This document shows, piece by piece, positions 1-11,132 of a DNA stretch of 64,000 nt (the first letter of the stretch is position 1; each line of letters starts with the position of its first letter). Source of the DNA: Strongylocentrotus droebachiensis. Taxonomy: Eukaryota > Echinodermata > Echinoidea > Camarodonta > Strongylocentrotidae. The notes under the pieces are model-generated. The model made no database searches. It was given only the letters and a program-made list of their open reading frames with translations, and was not told the origin of the DNA. The translations under genes were made by a program, and so were the position numbers. The stretch is taken from contig JAVYIG010000696.1 in NCBI GenBank assembly GCA_035222895.1, positions 62,001 through 126,000 of the forward strand, read 5' to 3'.

Positions 1-79
1 TTTTTTATTTTTTTGTTTACCAGAACTCAAATTTATCTTTAAAATTGCCTTTATTATTAAGGAAATCAAGGTAAGCTAG

Positions 80-295
80 CCCCGACACCATGTGTGTAGT
101 CCCATATATATCTTTCTGTGTACATTGCTTGTTACTTTACCAAGAATGGGTCAAATTTATTATGATTTTGATGACTCCAGAACCTTGCAGAGCACCAACA
201 ATAATTACATGCTACATGATCAACTTGTTCTGATCCATTCCGCACCTTTTCTTTCACAATGCAATCCCATAACCAGAACTCACCTTTATCTTTAA
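80..295. repeat. Partial TTAA-flanked MITE (family c)
   Basis: The segment matches the interior of the elements at 8158-8563 and 29858-30232, including the words AGTCCCATATA, CCAGAACCTTGCAG and TTTCACAATGCAATC, and ends in CTTTAA. The left end is lost or diverged. Confidence 0.6.
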
Positions 296-374
296 CGAAA
301 ATATAAGGTATTATTTACAGCCCACCTGATAATAATGATGATAATAATAAAAAGAATGATGATACTAGCTTGGT

Positions 375-512
375 AATTTTTGTTATGACTATTACCCCAT
401 CAATTGCCAAGTACCCATTGGCACCTGGGTGGAGAGTGGCAAATGTGGATTTAATATCATACCAAAGGACGTTAGGATTCGACACCTCCAATTCGATATG
501 TACCTCTGATTA
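375..512 (-). repeat. SINE fragment
   Basis: Carries the same core as the better SINE at 50403-50717: ACCTGGGTGGAGAGTGGCAA followed by CCAAAGGAC and GATTCGACACCTCC. Only the part next to the tRNA-like head survives. Confidence 0.55.
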
Positions 513-1155
513 TGTTATGTTCCTTTGTTTGATTTTAATATTTAATTAAGTGATGATATGATGTAATGCTTACCTACTACGTTAGTGTCTAGACACTGTA
601 CATTATCAATAATTCAAAAAAATTACTAATTAACCTATCTGTATAAAAACAAATTATTTGCATAATTTTTTTGAACTTTGGTCATTCTCATCATGTTTAT
701 AGTTAGACAGGATTTCTGGAAAGAACGTTGTGCTTAGGAGCAATGGTTTCTAGAACGAATTCTGAACTTAGTAATGGTAAGATTCTTTTCCCAGCCCCCC
801 CCCCCCCCTCCTTCCTACATTCTTAAATATGTGATATTAAATAGTTCTGGGGATCAACTCAGACAAACAACTTTTGCTTCTGTTTTTTCACATCCACAAA
901 CTAGCTGACTCATAAGTTCTTATTTATGTATGTGTGCTTGTTCGTTCGTGTATTCGTGAAATTTACATCGTTTTATTATTTGCATGTTTTTGTTTTATTT
1001 TTACTTGAATTGGGAAGTGAAAGAAATGAAAAGCCTGGTCAAACATTTTTGAGCGCAATGAGGGGTAGGTGGGGGGGGGGGGGGGGGGGGAGGGGGAGAG
1101 GGGTGTAAAGTCTAACAGACATGAGTTCTGTATAATTAATGAGACCAGATTTTAC

Positions 1156-4100
1156 CTGTGAACTCTTGATGAGAGCGATGATTCCAAAGACGGGGCAGCA
1201 GCAGAGTAGCATCATGGTGTTAATAACGATGAAGCTCTTTGGCTTTGGCGGGGCTTGGCGTGTGATCATGGTCGTGACAGGTACCTGCAAAGAGAAGAGA
1301 GCGTCATGACGTTATGAATGATGAAACTCTGTGGTCTGGGTGGGCCTTGTCTGGTGATCATAGTAGTGACAGATACCTGCAAAGAGAAAAGAGAGGGGAG
1401 GATTGGATTGGATTTATTTTCTTCTACATTCTACAGTGCGTATGATAAAAAAAGTGTACCCAACTTTGGTAGCTCTTAATTATAATTGTAATATAGGATT
1501 TCTCGGTCACTTTCGTAAGCTTTTCATTCGTTTTGATACAAAGTTCATTCAAATTCGCGAAATAAAGCTGCCGGCGTGTAAATTTCATTCAAAATAACAC
1601 TTTATTCATTTGATTTACTTATTCGGTCAATGGATTGAGCACTTGTTTCATTCAATTTAACGACCGCTTACAAATGCGCAGTTTGCATTCATTTTCGTCA
1701 ACAATGGCAAATCGGACGTCCGTACCATTCAATTTCACTTTGGGTCATTCTAAATAACAAAGTTTTCATTCATATTCGCCTATCTTTATAAACCTATGGT
1801 ATACATGGTATATGCACATGTTTCTCATCTAAATTAAACAAATGAGTTATATAACATGCCTAGATGTCTTGCCCATCAACATGTAGAGGGTTAAACAACT
1901 CTATAGATGTAAGATTGGACATCATCTTACTGATGTTCTCATCACGGACTTTATCGTACTCGGACATCTTTTGGAAGTGATATTACGTAGACGAACATGA
2001 TAATGTCATGCATGATGTAATTATGATCATTAAAATATATATAACCAAAACAAGATTTCAGATTGTATACGTGTATTCTTTAGTTTAATATGTCCACATG
2101 TGCGCGCAGTGAGAAAACAATGTATCAAACTCATTACTGATTGTGTAGCGTGATCGTGATTCTAATTGAGATGGTGATTACGATTGTGACTGAGATGGTA
2201 ACTGTGACTGTGATCACGATCGTGATTGTGATTCAGTGTGATGGTGATTCAGATTTTAATGTGATTATGATTGTGATTGAACTAATACTCATAGATTGTT
2301 CTTAACATGTTCAATACAGACTAAATATAGGATTTCCCGGCCAAATTCGCGAGTTTGTCATTCAAATTAATTTGTCTTGCGTTCAAATTCGACGGTTTTA
2401 GTGCAGTCAGGTATATCCCGGGTTTATATTCCCTTTTCTAGTTTTCAAATCTATAGAATTTTCGTTAGAATCTACGTATGTTTCATTCAAATTAATGAAC
2501 AATGTGCTTCTTTCGCTATTTGGTCATTCGATTTGGCGCAACACGATTTTCTGACAACGCGACGGTGTACTTTTAGCATTCGAAATCATTTGTAGCATTC
2601 AAATTAGCACTTTGTGCACTTAAATTGATGGTCAATATACATTTCTCGTTTATTACACACTTTTTATTGCTCATTCTTTTTCTTTCAAGATTGTTTATTC
2701 ATGTGTATTTCATCATATTTCATTTTCTTGCATTTATACACTTATACTTATTAGATTTATCTGACATTCATCAGCATTTAAGTTTGATTGTTAAGAAGAA
2801 AAAAACGACTTGCATCTACGGACCTGATGGTCTCAGTATATTTGTAAATGTTCATGTAAGGAAGTTGTTTGTCTTATGTTTCATCATAAATTTATCATAA
2901 TTTCATCATAATTTCATTATGGAAGAAGGGTACAATATTGTAACTGGGGTAGGGACTAGAGTCAACAATTTGAACATGATTCATTATTTAGCCATGTCTT
3001 TAGCCATCGATCTGCTGGCGGGCAAGTAAACTATGAAACTCTTTAAGAAAAACAGAGGGGTGTGCTGGGTATAAGAGACGATGTGAATTACTTTTGTAAA
3101 ATTCCGAGTCTGTAGTAAAAAGGGGCGATTGAGGGTACCCCCACCTTTCCCGGGTATATGAACATGTCCGTGCAGAATTGCCATATCCCTTGATTCGCCC
3201 CTTCTTTACTTATTTATGTCTGACTACACCCATCTGCATTGTCCTGAAAATAAATAAATGGAATAACAGCTTAGACCCCAATGGCAAATCATGCATTTAA
3301 ATGCATTATTTAAAAACTGTAAAAGTTTGTTGCAATTCTTTCCGCCTAACATTCCTAACTTGAATACAAATATTACGAATACGAATGACAGGTGTTAATT
3401 TGAATGATAAAAATTACGCTTCGACAAGTGAATATTAATTTGAATGCTAGTTGAGCAGTTTCTAAATTGAATGACAAATCTATGAAACCCTTCGACCAAA
3501 ATCCTAAATTAAATACAAAAACTGGAAAATTGAATGATATTTGGCATGGCAAAGCCGATCTGCGCTAACTTAAATGCAAAGTAAATGAATTCGAATGACA
3601 AACACGCGAATTTGGCCGGGAAATCCTATATAATTTACACAAATATAAATGGCTTCAAAGAGATTACGAACATCGAATAAATGATCAAAAACAAAACAAA
3701 ACAAAACATTACAAAATAAATCAATGTATAGTCGTGATACCCCCCCCCACCATCATTATGGTACGCCACTCCAATAAATACAACCGTATTCTGTAAACAC
3801 ACACTTTGCATGCACTTATCATTGCATATATATTCATAAAAAGACACTCTTGCTTTAGTTCCATGCTAATTCTATATTGATGTGGCTAGGTTTTATCTAC
3901 TTAAAACATGATCGTTCAGTTGCTAAATAGTGATGATGTAGTGGGTATACATAATTATACACCCATAGTGAGGACAAATAACATGTTTGTTCCTAACCAA
4001 CCCATACAATCTGAAATGGATTTAGCATGGAACTAAGCATGCGGGGTTCTATATATGATCTACTCGGTAAAATTTACATGTTTAATTTGTCTGCAAAACG

Positions 4101-7100
4101 TGTGAAACTGTATGCAAAGAAACGAATTTGAATTCACGGAAGACGCTATTACGTAATCGCTAATCGTCTCGCTTTAAATTGAATAAAAATTTTACGAAAA
4201 AGAAACACGTTTTAATTCGAATGAAAATGAAATGTTTTTGAATGATCGTTTTAGGAATTTAAATGCTAAAAAACGAATTTGAACGAAAAATAACAGCTGC
4301 GGTGACAGAATCGGCGAAATTGAATGAACATAAAATGAATTTGTGTGGCCAACTTACGAAAGTGACCGAGAAATCCTATATTAATAATAAATAAAAACGT
4401 TACTTATAAAGCGCTTACCACCGGAGTCTCTAAGCGCTAAAGCCTATCTGCATTACTCTGGCTAGGGTGGATTAGACCTCCCTACATGGTCACTGACATG
4501 TCGTTATTTCATCAAATCAGCTCTCAATTAACATAAGAAAGAGGGGACTATGGGGGACAAACGGTCACCGATTAGGCAATGACTGATAGAGGGCGCAAGT
4601 AGGCAATAAGTAGTGCAGTGGGGATTTAAGAATTTATAACCAGTATGACTTTAACAATTGTTTTCATGATGAAGAGTAACTTATTTCTGCTCAATGATAA
4701 CCCTACACAATATTTCTGCCACGGGGTCTTTAAAAAGTTTTGTCAAAACCGCCATGTTTTAAGTTTGGACTTAGGGAACCAATGTGCATGGGTCAGGCTA
4801 TATTAATGTGCTTCTGGGTTTGGAATCTTTTTAAAAGTTAAATTATGCCTCGTGCTTCATTGCCTCATTGTTTAAAAATGTGTCGAGGCTTTCTCCTCGC
4901 CCTTGTTTCAGTGCTGCACTATTTCACACGCGTTAGAAGCATACGATGTTTATCTCGAATAGCGTATGCAAACTCAAAGGTTACTATTAAAACCTAAATG
5001 CAAGAAAGTGCAATGATAATAAATATCAAAAAATGACATCAGACGTTCATTAACAAAAAGATAACATCCCAAATAAAGGCTACTCAATGAGAAGGTTAAC
5101 TTAAAGGTAATACAAAGTTTTGGTATGGGGTCACGAATTTGGTTCAAATGAACATATTGGAAGCATATGCGATCCTACAATATGCAGTGATCGTTTTCGC
5201 GGTTGAAATCGAGTCTAAAGTTATGAAATTATAAATAATAAACTCTGTATGTTGTATAGCGCCCTCTCAAGGTCAAGATATTAATTAAGCTATAAAACAA
5301 TGTTTCTTGACTAAAATCGACCGATAAGCTATTCCCGTTTGGTAGTTATATATCAAAACGACATATTCTGGTCTTTTCAGGGTCGCAGCGACTATTGTAC
5401 GGCCGTTTGCGCTATTTGAAATTTATCAAAATTTACCGGGAGCACCGGTAAATCTTTATATTCAATTTTTCTCGAAAGCAGAAGTGTTTTAGGAGCTAAT
5501 TTTGTTAGTACTTATAATACATCCACAGGGGCATCCAAATATATCAAAATTGTAAAGAATCACTATTCACCCAATTTTCAAAATTTCCCAAAACTTTGTA
5601 TTACCTTTAAACAAGAGAAGCGAATGAAGTCAAGAATGTTAGCACCCTAACAAAGATAAGATCTATACAAAAATATATTAATGTAATGCTTCCTGGGAGA
5701 AATTTCAATTATTTATACATATTTTTGGCTTACACCCAGTAAATAAGATCGATTGTTTTTCAATACAAATCGATCAATCGATCTTATTTACTGGGTGTAA
5801 GCAACAAAATATGTTTAAATAAAAGATCTAAATTGTGTTTGTAATAAGCATTCCCTTGAGTTTGAGTTGATATTAGCACGTTTGTTCTCAACTGCCTGAT
5901 ATTCAATGCAACTATTAAATGAGCAGTTGTTTTTGGAATGAGATTACATAAACGTAATGGCTATACTTTTTGAAAAGCCTACTTTTATTTCATCCTCGGC
6001 AACACAATTATGGAAATTATATCATTAGACAGAGAACAATTAAATATGATTTCAGGTCACATAGATTAGAGCTGTTTATTTAGCAGCTACCAAAGTTGGG
6101 TATACATTGTCGGTAGCATTACAAACATATAATTACTAAAAGTCACTTGACAATGAATCATAAATGAGCAAACAAACATAATATATGATAATAACAATGA
6201 TAATAATGATAATGATGATAATAATGATACAGGAGGCTGTTGCAGGTGTCATGGAAAGATAAGAGGACAAATGTGTGGGTCCTGGAAAAGATTGGAACAT
6301 ACTTGACCATCAGAAGGGGAATCATGGAAAGAAAACTTAACTCTTTTGGGCACATTGTTAGGAGATCTGAAGGTATTGAGAAGCAAATACTGCAAGGAGC
6401 AGTCGAAGGAAAACGGGGTAGAGGTCGTCCACCAATATCTTGGACTGATGATATCAAGAAAGTGTCTGGACAAGGAACGAAAGGTGCGACACAAATGGCA
6501 GGTGAAAGAGTTGCATGGCGTGCTCTCGTGAAGGCCACAGCAGCGCTTTACAGCGCCACCTGAAGTTGAATAATAATAATAATAATAATAATATAAATAT
6601 TTATATAGCGTTATTACCCTTATTTATATTATTTTCCTGGCATTAGCCGAGCGGCCCTAATGAGGTGCTTAGGCATATTATTTGTTTTCCTTCCGGGCTC
6701 CCATTTACATCACCTTGTTGGAGTGCCATATCTTTTTTCCTTCGTATTTGCCCCCCAAAATATGAAAATCGCGCTGCCCAATATTTCGTTCAGTGGGGGA
6801 GGGGGGGGGGGGGGGTGGTGGGGAGGGCTGGGGGTAGTGAGCCCTTTTTTCTTTTTCTTCGTATTTCCCCCCCCCCAAAAAAAATGTGAAAATCGCCCAA
6901 TATTTCACTCAGTCGGGGGGGGGGGGGGGGGGGGAATAGTGAGCATTTTTTTTTTTTTTTTTTGCCCAGGGAATTTGAAAATTGCACTGACCGTTTTTCG
7001 CTCAGCGGGGGGGGGGGGGGGGGGGGGGGGGGTAATATGAACACTTACTACAACAAATTATATAAAACCTTTTTTTATTTGTTTTTGTATACAAAAAAAT

Positions 7101-8646
7101 AAATAAAAAGAGGTTCGGGGGGGGGGGCGGGCCCGTCGGTCCCTCCCCCCCCCCCCGCGGATCCGCGCCTGAAGATGTCTACTTACCCCGGTAGTCATTG
7201 GTTGTACCATTAGAGCATCTATCGGCGCGGTGGGCCCGGCGGGATACGCTGCATTGTCGTACGCCCCATTGGTCCCATTGATAGAAGGGCCGTCCGTGTT
7301 AACTTTGGTCCCATTGGTAGATGGGGTGTACGCCCCATTGGTCCCATTGATAGAAGGGTCGTCCGGGTTAACTGTGGTTTCTACATTTCAGATAGAATGG
7401 AGAGGAGAGGGACAGAGAAAGAAAGGGGTGCAAGGTGAGAGTGGTAGAAATAGAGCGGGAGTGGGCAGGGGGCCAGGTGAGAGGGGCAGAGAGGGAGGGA
7501 GGGAGAAAAAGAGAGAGAGAGATGTAGATATATATAGAGAGAAAGAAATAGAGTAGGAGAGGTAAAGGGAGAGATTGAGAGAGAGAGAGAGAGAGAGAGA
7601 GAAGGGATGGGGGTGTAGAGGGGGATGACAGAAAAATAAAACGTTCGTTAAATTGAGATTAAACTCTTTGTAGAAATATTGGGGATTTCCCTCCAACCTA
7701 AACCTACAAAAACGATACAAATCAACACCTTTGGAATACCTTCATTAAAATGTCTGCATTATTTGTTCACCCCTTGCAATATTTTATTCTATGTATTTCT
7801 TAAATTTGCTTGTAAAGTGTGAACAATTCAACCATTGGCTGCCACTCCATTTTGCAATATACCATAAATAAAATTAAAAAAAAAAGAAATGTGACACTAA
7901 ATTCAATTTTATCGATTGATATCCAGGGTTCTTTTACGTTTGAAAACTACCCCCCCCCAATACCAACTTGATAAAGTGAATATACAATTATACTAATGAT
8001 TCGTGATATTAATCTGATAATAATTTGATTGGTTTATTTGAGGCTGTCCTGGTAGGGACTGCCTGTGTGACTAGCTGTCAACATTTATCTGTTGATTTCT
8101 GAACTGGCTATGGTTCGCGATTGCACCATTTATACAAATGTTCGAAGAAAAAAATAGTTAAGGTAAAGACCAGTATTGGAAACGCCCCAATTTCAAAAAA
8201 TGAAATGGAAGCTCTTATTACCAATCATGTGAAAGAATATGTTTTGAATAATACATGATGATAACATTTTTGCCGGGAAACCGCCTACTAATTGATATAT
8301 TTGGTAAATTAGTTTATCTACATGGTCTGTGAGAGATCAACGCACGTGTCGCGCACGTTTGCGTATAGTCCCATATACATCTTTCTGTGGACAGTGCTTG
8401 TAACTTTACGAAGACTGGGCCAAATTTCTTATCATTTTGATGATTCCAGAACCTTGCAGTACACACCAATACTTATATGCTAGATTATCAACCTTTTCTG
8501 ATCGATTCCACAACGTTTCTTTCACAATGCAATCGCATTACCATAACTGGTCTTTTCCTTTAATACACAGTCATGTGTAATAATAATACACGATGCTAAT
8601 CTGAAATGATCAAGACACTTCACACAATGTATAGCTTACCGGCCAT
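1156..8646 (-). CDS. Dispanin/CD225 gene A (IFITM-like membrane protein), 3' part beyond left edge
   Basis: Predicted spliced gene. Exon 1 codes ATG GCC G at 8646-8640, then donor GTAAGC. Exon 2 is 7380-7187 (acceptor TAG, donor GTAAGT), exon 3 is 1284-1156 (acceptor TTGCAG, donor GTAAAA); phases fit throughout, giving 110 residues starting MAETTVNPDD. Exon 2 is hydrophilic with an internal repeat: PSINGTNGAY occurs twice, with STNGTKVNTD between. Exon 3 reads RQAPPKPKSFIVINTMMLL then CCCPVFGIIALIKSSQ, the first membrane segment of the CD225 family with a juxtamembrane cysteine cluster that in vertebrate IFITMs is S-palmitoylated. The expected exon 4 (loop and second membrane segment) is not found in 1-1155 and should lie left of the window. 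Family role: small dual-membrane-segment proteins affecting membrane fusion and trafficking, some antiviral; function here is not shown. Intron 2 is unusually long (about 5.9 kb) and filled with transposons. Confidence 0.82.
1311..1376 (-). pseudogene. Partial duplicate of gene A exon 3
   Basis: Starts after an acceptor TTGCAG identical to the real exon 3 and reads VSVTTMITRQGPPRPQSFII, matching the first half of exon 3 (VPVTTMITRQAPPKPKSFIV). The membrane-spanning half is absent and the copy runs straight into the intron before the real exon. A local duplication of intron end plus exon start; it could act as a decoy 3' splice site. Confidence 0.75.
1492..4380. mobile_element. TIR DNA element with phased subterminal motifs (outer element)
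   Basis: Bounded by inverted repeats TATAGGATTTCTCGGTCACT (1492) and its complement ending at 4380; the match runs 28 bp. The terminal 280 bp on each side contain many CATTC words (GAATG on the right side), spaced close to 20-21 bp or multiples. A second, related element (2326-3630) sits inside it. No transposase reading frame is recognisable, so this is a non-autonomous element of a superfamily I cannot name; flanking TA suggests a TA target. Confidence 0.75.
2326..3630. mobile_element. Related TIR element nested in the outer element
   Basis: Inverted ends TATAGGATTTCCCGGCCAAA (2326) and its complement ending 3630, similar to but distinct from the outer ends (TTTCCCGG against TTTCTCGG). The same CATTC/GAATG words fill the subterminal regions. 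The middle (2620-3350) is AT-rich with no convincing coding region. Lying wholly between the outer ends, it inserted later or the two form a compound unit. Confidence 0.72.
4383..4625. repeat. Short interspersed repeat, inverted relative to 15543-15745
   Basis: Contains AAGCGCTTACCACC, GGGTGGATTAGACCTCCCT and GAGGGCGCAAGTAG; the complement of the same words occurs at 15543-15745 (TTGCGCCCTCTA, GGGAGGTCTAATCCCTCC). SINE-like in size, but no A or B box seen. Confidence 0.5.
5101..5610. mobile_element. TTAA-flanked MITE, family a
   Basis: 510 bp bounded by TTAA with inverted ends AGGTAATACAAAGTTTTG. The same 510-bp element recurs at 34401-34910 in the same orientation with the same internal sequence (for example GGAGCACCGGTAAAT). 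TTAA targets are typical of piggyBac relatives; no transposase is present. Confidence 0.8.
5729..5803. repeat. 75-bp palindromic MITE
   Basis: Perfect 28-bp inverted arms (5729-5756 and 5776-5803) starting GCTTACACCCAGTAAATAAG around a 19-bp spacer. It would fold into a strong hairpin as RNA or single-stranded DNA. Confidence 0.7.
6232..6590 (+). mobile_element. LINE 3' end, reverse-transcriptase tail
   Basis: Plus-strand reading 6240-6563 ends a non-LTR retrotransposon polyprotein: KLNSFGHIVRR, GKRGRGRPPISWTDDIKK and a WRALVKATAA end are typical of RTE-like endonuclease-reverse transcriptases. It stops at 6563 and is followed by an (AAT)n tail, the expected 3' terminus. The 5' part is missing, a usual truncation. 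Confidence 0.75.
6725..7165. repeat. Tandem repeat of about 100 bp with long poly-G runs
   Basis: Three diverged units share CTTCGTATTT, AAATATGAAAATCGC and TTTCACTCAG followed by runs of 15-30 G. The right edge carries a C run then GGATCCGCGCC, a boundary also seen near the poly-G repeats at 8898 and 58345. G-quadruplex forming potential is high, and run lengths are likely unreliable in assembly. Confidence 0.6.
7385..7612. repeat. (GA)n tract next to gene A exon 2
   Basis: Purine-rich GA repeat starting just beyond the exon 2 acceptor, so the transcript has a long CU tract at the end of intron 1. The same feature exists in genes B, C and D. Confidence 0.8.
8158..8563. mobile_element. TTAA-flanked MITE, family c
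   Basis: Inverted ends AGGTAAAGACCAGTAT and their near-complement CTGGTCTTTTCCTTTAA; interior matches 29858-30232 in inverse orientation. It sits in intron 1 of gene A and is absent from the homologous intron of gene C, so it inserted after those two diverged. Confidence 0.75.
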
Positions 8647-8753
8647 TGCGATCACTTCTTCAGTTCTTGTCTAGTCTTTGTACACAAATGTAAGCTTTCC
8701 CAAATCAAGATGTGAAGGTAGGTCCAAAACCACCAAACTGTTCACTTGGAGCT

Positions 8754-8761
8754 TTTATATA
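8754..8761 (-). promoter_or_regulatory. TATA-box candidate, gene A promoter
   Basis: On the minus strand TATATAAA lies 108 nt upstream of the gene A ATG. The flanking 250 bp are conserved upstream of gene C with a TATA-like box at the matching place, which supports a real core promoter. Confidence 0.55.
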
Positions 8762-8897
8762 AAGTGTTTTAAAGATGACACCGTTTGTTTGTCACAGTGT
8801 CCGATTTTAAACTGTATGTGCCTGACAAACGTGTCCTTCATCAACTTAATGTCCACTGTGGGATGGTTCTACGTACGTCAAAGCTCTTTATACACAC

Positions 8898-8945
8898 TAT
8901 ATCAGTGGCTGATCCAAGGGGGGGGGGGGGGGGGGGGCAGGGGAT
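8898..8945. repeat. Poly-G bearing repeat edge
   Basis: CAGTGGCTGATCCAAGG followed by a G run of about 18. Resembles the boundary at 58515-58548 (CCTTGATCCGCCACTG on the plus strand). Confidence 0.45.
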
Positions 8946-9234
8946 AACTTTTCGAAGCGTGACCAGATTCAAAGTATGCTTAAATGGGGGCATTGATGTA
9001 TGTAGAAAAAAAAGGATTAACATCCCATGCAACGCTTCGAAATGTAAAAGAAGAATAAGAAAAATAAAGTTGAGATTCGACTTTTATGTCTAGACGTTGC
9101 ATAATGCAATTCGTATTGGTATTATCTTCCATCTCAGGGTTATTTTAGAGGATAATACAGTTTAAGCTGTCCGGGTTTTTGAAGATAATGCTTCAAAACA
9201 AATCGACTAAGCTGTTTATTTCTTTATTCATGGT

Positions 9235-10240
9235 CCGAGTGGAGTGGAGTTGAGTTTATTTTATTTATACACGGTAAAAGCCCGAAACAGCTCGCAGACT
9301 GGATTGAACCAGGGCCGTTTTGATAAAAAACAACAACATAATCATGACATATAAACAAAAGTAATATAGCACTGACAAATTTACAACCATAACACGACAA
9401 TATATAGAATATAAGCTAAAAACACTTTAGTTAATTTAAACTATATTGATAGGCCCAAAAGATAAACAAATGAAACATGGTTATGATCATCATAATCTGT
9501 TGGCATCTATATATATATAGTAAAAACAAAAAGAAGTATAACAAGATATTTCAAAAGTTAAGAACATATTTATGTATTTATGTTAGATATTAAATAATTA
9601 AACTTAAAAAAAACCAAAAAAAAACAAAACAAAAAAAACACATGTTATACTTATGAAATTAAGAGAAATGCGTATTCCATATTGTGTAGAAGTAAAATGA
9701 AGTATGGAATTATAATAAATACTTAAGAACATATGAATATGGATCAGATTATAATAGTTTTTGTTTTTAAAGAGACAGAAACTGATATCGTATTGCATAG
9801 ATCATATGACACACAATTAGACATTTAAAACAAAAAGGGGTTTCATATTGCGTAGGAGTATCATCAGCATACAGGCTTACTGTACCGTTGGTGAGGCCAC
9901 GTGGCAAATCATTAACATGTAATATGAAGAGCAGGGGTCCTAAAATGGATCCTTGGGGAATTCCACATTCAACTGGCAAAAAATCTGACATTATACCGTT
10001 AACAGATGTACATTGTACTCGACCATATAAATAGTTCGAAAACCACCTTCATTTTCTTTCAGAGTTCTTTCAATAGCTTTCTGTTTCATTGCGTCTCTTT
10101 CACGCATCAAGTTCAATATATCTGCATTGATCCATGGAGGTCTATCAAGTTTAACTCTTCTTTTTCGAACAGGTGCATGTTTATCACAAATCCTCAATAC
10201 CAAACGGTTAAACTCATTTAAAGATTCATTATGACACTAT
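9235..10240 (-). mobile_element. Degenerate LINE fragment
   Basis: The minus strand reads GIPQGSILGPLLFILHVNDL and YADDT (9767-9991), the reverse-transcriptase catalytic blocks, and the upstream linker PPWINADILNLMRERDAMKQ (10203-9991). The two parts are joined with the region between them deleted. The start 9235 has the tail-like GAGTTTATTTTATTTATAC. Jockey/CR1-like by these motifs. Confidence 0.7.
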
Positions 10241-10452
10241 GAAAATGACTGACAAAGAAAGCGGACAAAATATACAGTTCCTCAGGTAGACAAAGGAACA
10301 TTCCTTCACTGCTATTATGTAAAAATGTGTAGAACAGGTGTCACATGCATATTCACCTTTTTACATAATAGCAGTGAAGGGTTGTTCCTTTGTCTACCTG
10401 AGGAAATGTATATTTTGTCCGCTTTCTTTGTCTGTTATGTTCATAGTGTGAT
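10230..10452. repeat. Fold-back element, copy 1
   Basis: Arms of about 75-95 bp (CAAAGAAAGCGGACAAAATA and CCTCAGGTAGACAAAGGAAC with complements) around a 31-bp loop containing GTAGAACAGGTGTCACATGC. A second copy with the same loop words is at 38711-38970. No coding region. Confidence 0.7.
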
Positions 10453-10924
10453 CACCTGCATTAAGAACGTTATTCCAGTTTTCATTCCTGAATTCAGCAC
10501 GAAAGGAATCATTATCGAATTGTTTGTAGCTTCTATAGGTGCTATATACATGCTGTGTTTTCTCGCTTTCGTTTTTTCCCCATATAATATATACCAAAGA
10601 ATGACCGCGGATTCCGGTATGGATAACTTCGCTTTCGGCTAACTTTGAGAAATTTGAAACATAGATTAAGTCAATAAGTGACCTTGAATTTTGTACAATC
10701 CTAGTTGGTTAATTAATTACTTGAACAAATGAAAATGTAGTCTGTTTCTACTGTTTATTTATTTTCATTGCAAACCCTCGAAAACAAATTTATTATGCAT
10801 TTCACAGAGAAAAGTTTGCAAAGGAGAACTATATATATATGTATGTACTATACATATACGAATTATTTATTGGGCTTATTTTGCTTTCTAATGGATCCGT
10901 ACAATATGGCACGGCTTGAGGGGG

Positions 10925-11087
10925 TTCCGGGGTGCGTTATTTTTTTTTGCGGCACAGATTGGGGCTTTTTGTTTAAAAAAAGGGGTCTTGATTTAACCCT
11001 AACCCTAACCCTAACCCTGAACTTTCCCATAGGCTCAACACGCACCCAACCCCAATCTGTGCCGCCGAAAAAATAACGCTTCCGGGG
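10925..11087. repeat. Inverted repeat enclosing telomere-like repeats
   Basis: Arms 10925-10964 and 11050-11087 (CCCCAATCTGTGCCGCCG on the right) enclose four copies of TAACCC at about 10994-11018. The unit CCCTAA is the animal telomere repeat; here it is interstitial. Confidence 0.65.
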
Positions 11088-11132
11088 TGGAGCATCAGAA
11101 TGCTCTCGAGCTTATTTGAGTTTCAAGATTGG

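Noticed and set aside
1039-1290. 83-residue protein starting in MQVPVTT
   Set aside because: The start lies in the intron before exon 3 of gene A, and the end runs past its donor into intron.
9604-9798. Phe-rich minus-strand frame
   Set aside because: A low-complexity frame in AT-rich sequence at the decayed end of a LINE.
10994-11018. Chromosome end
   Set aside because: Only four CCCTAA units, internal, flanked by unique sequence and an inverted repeat.
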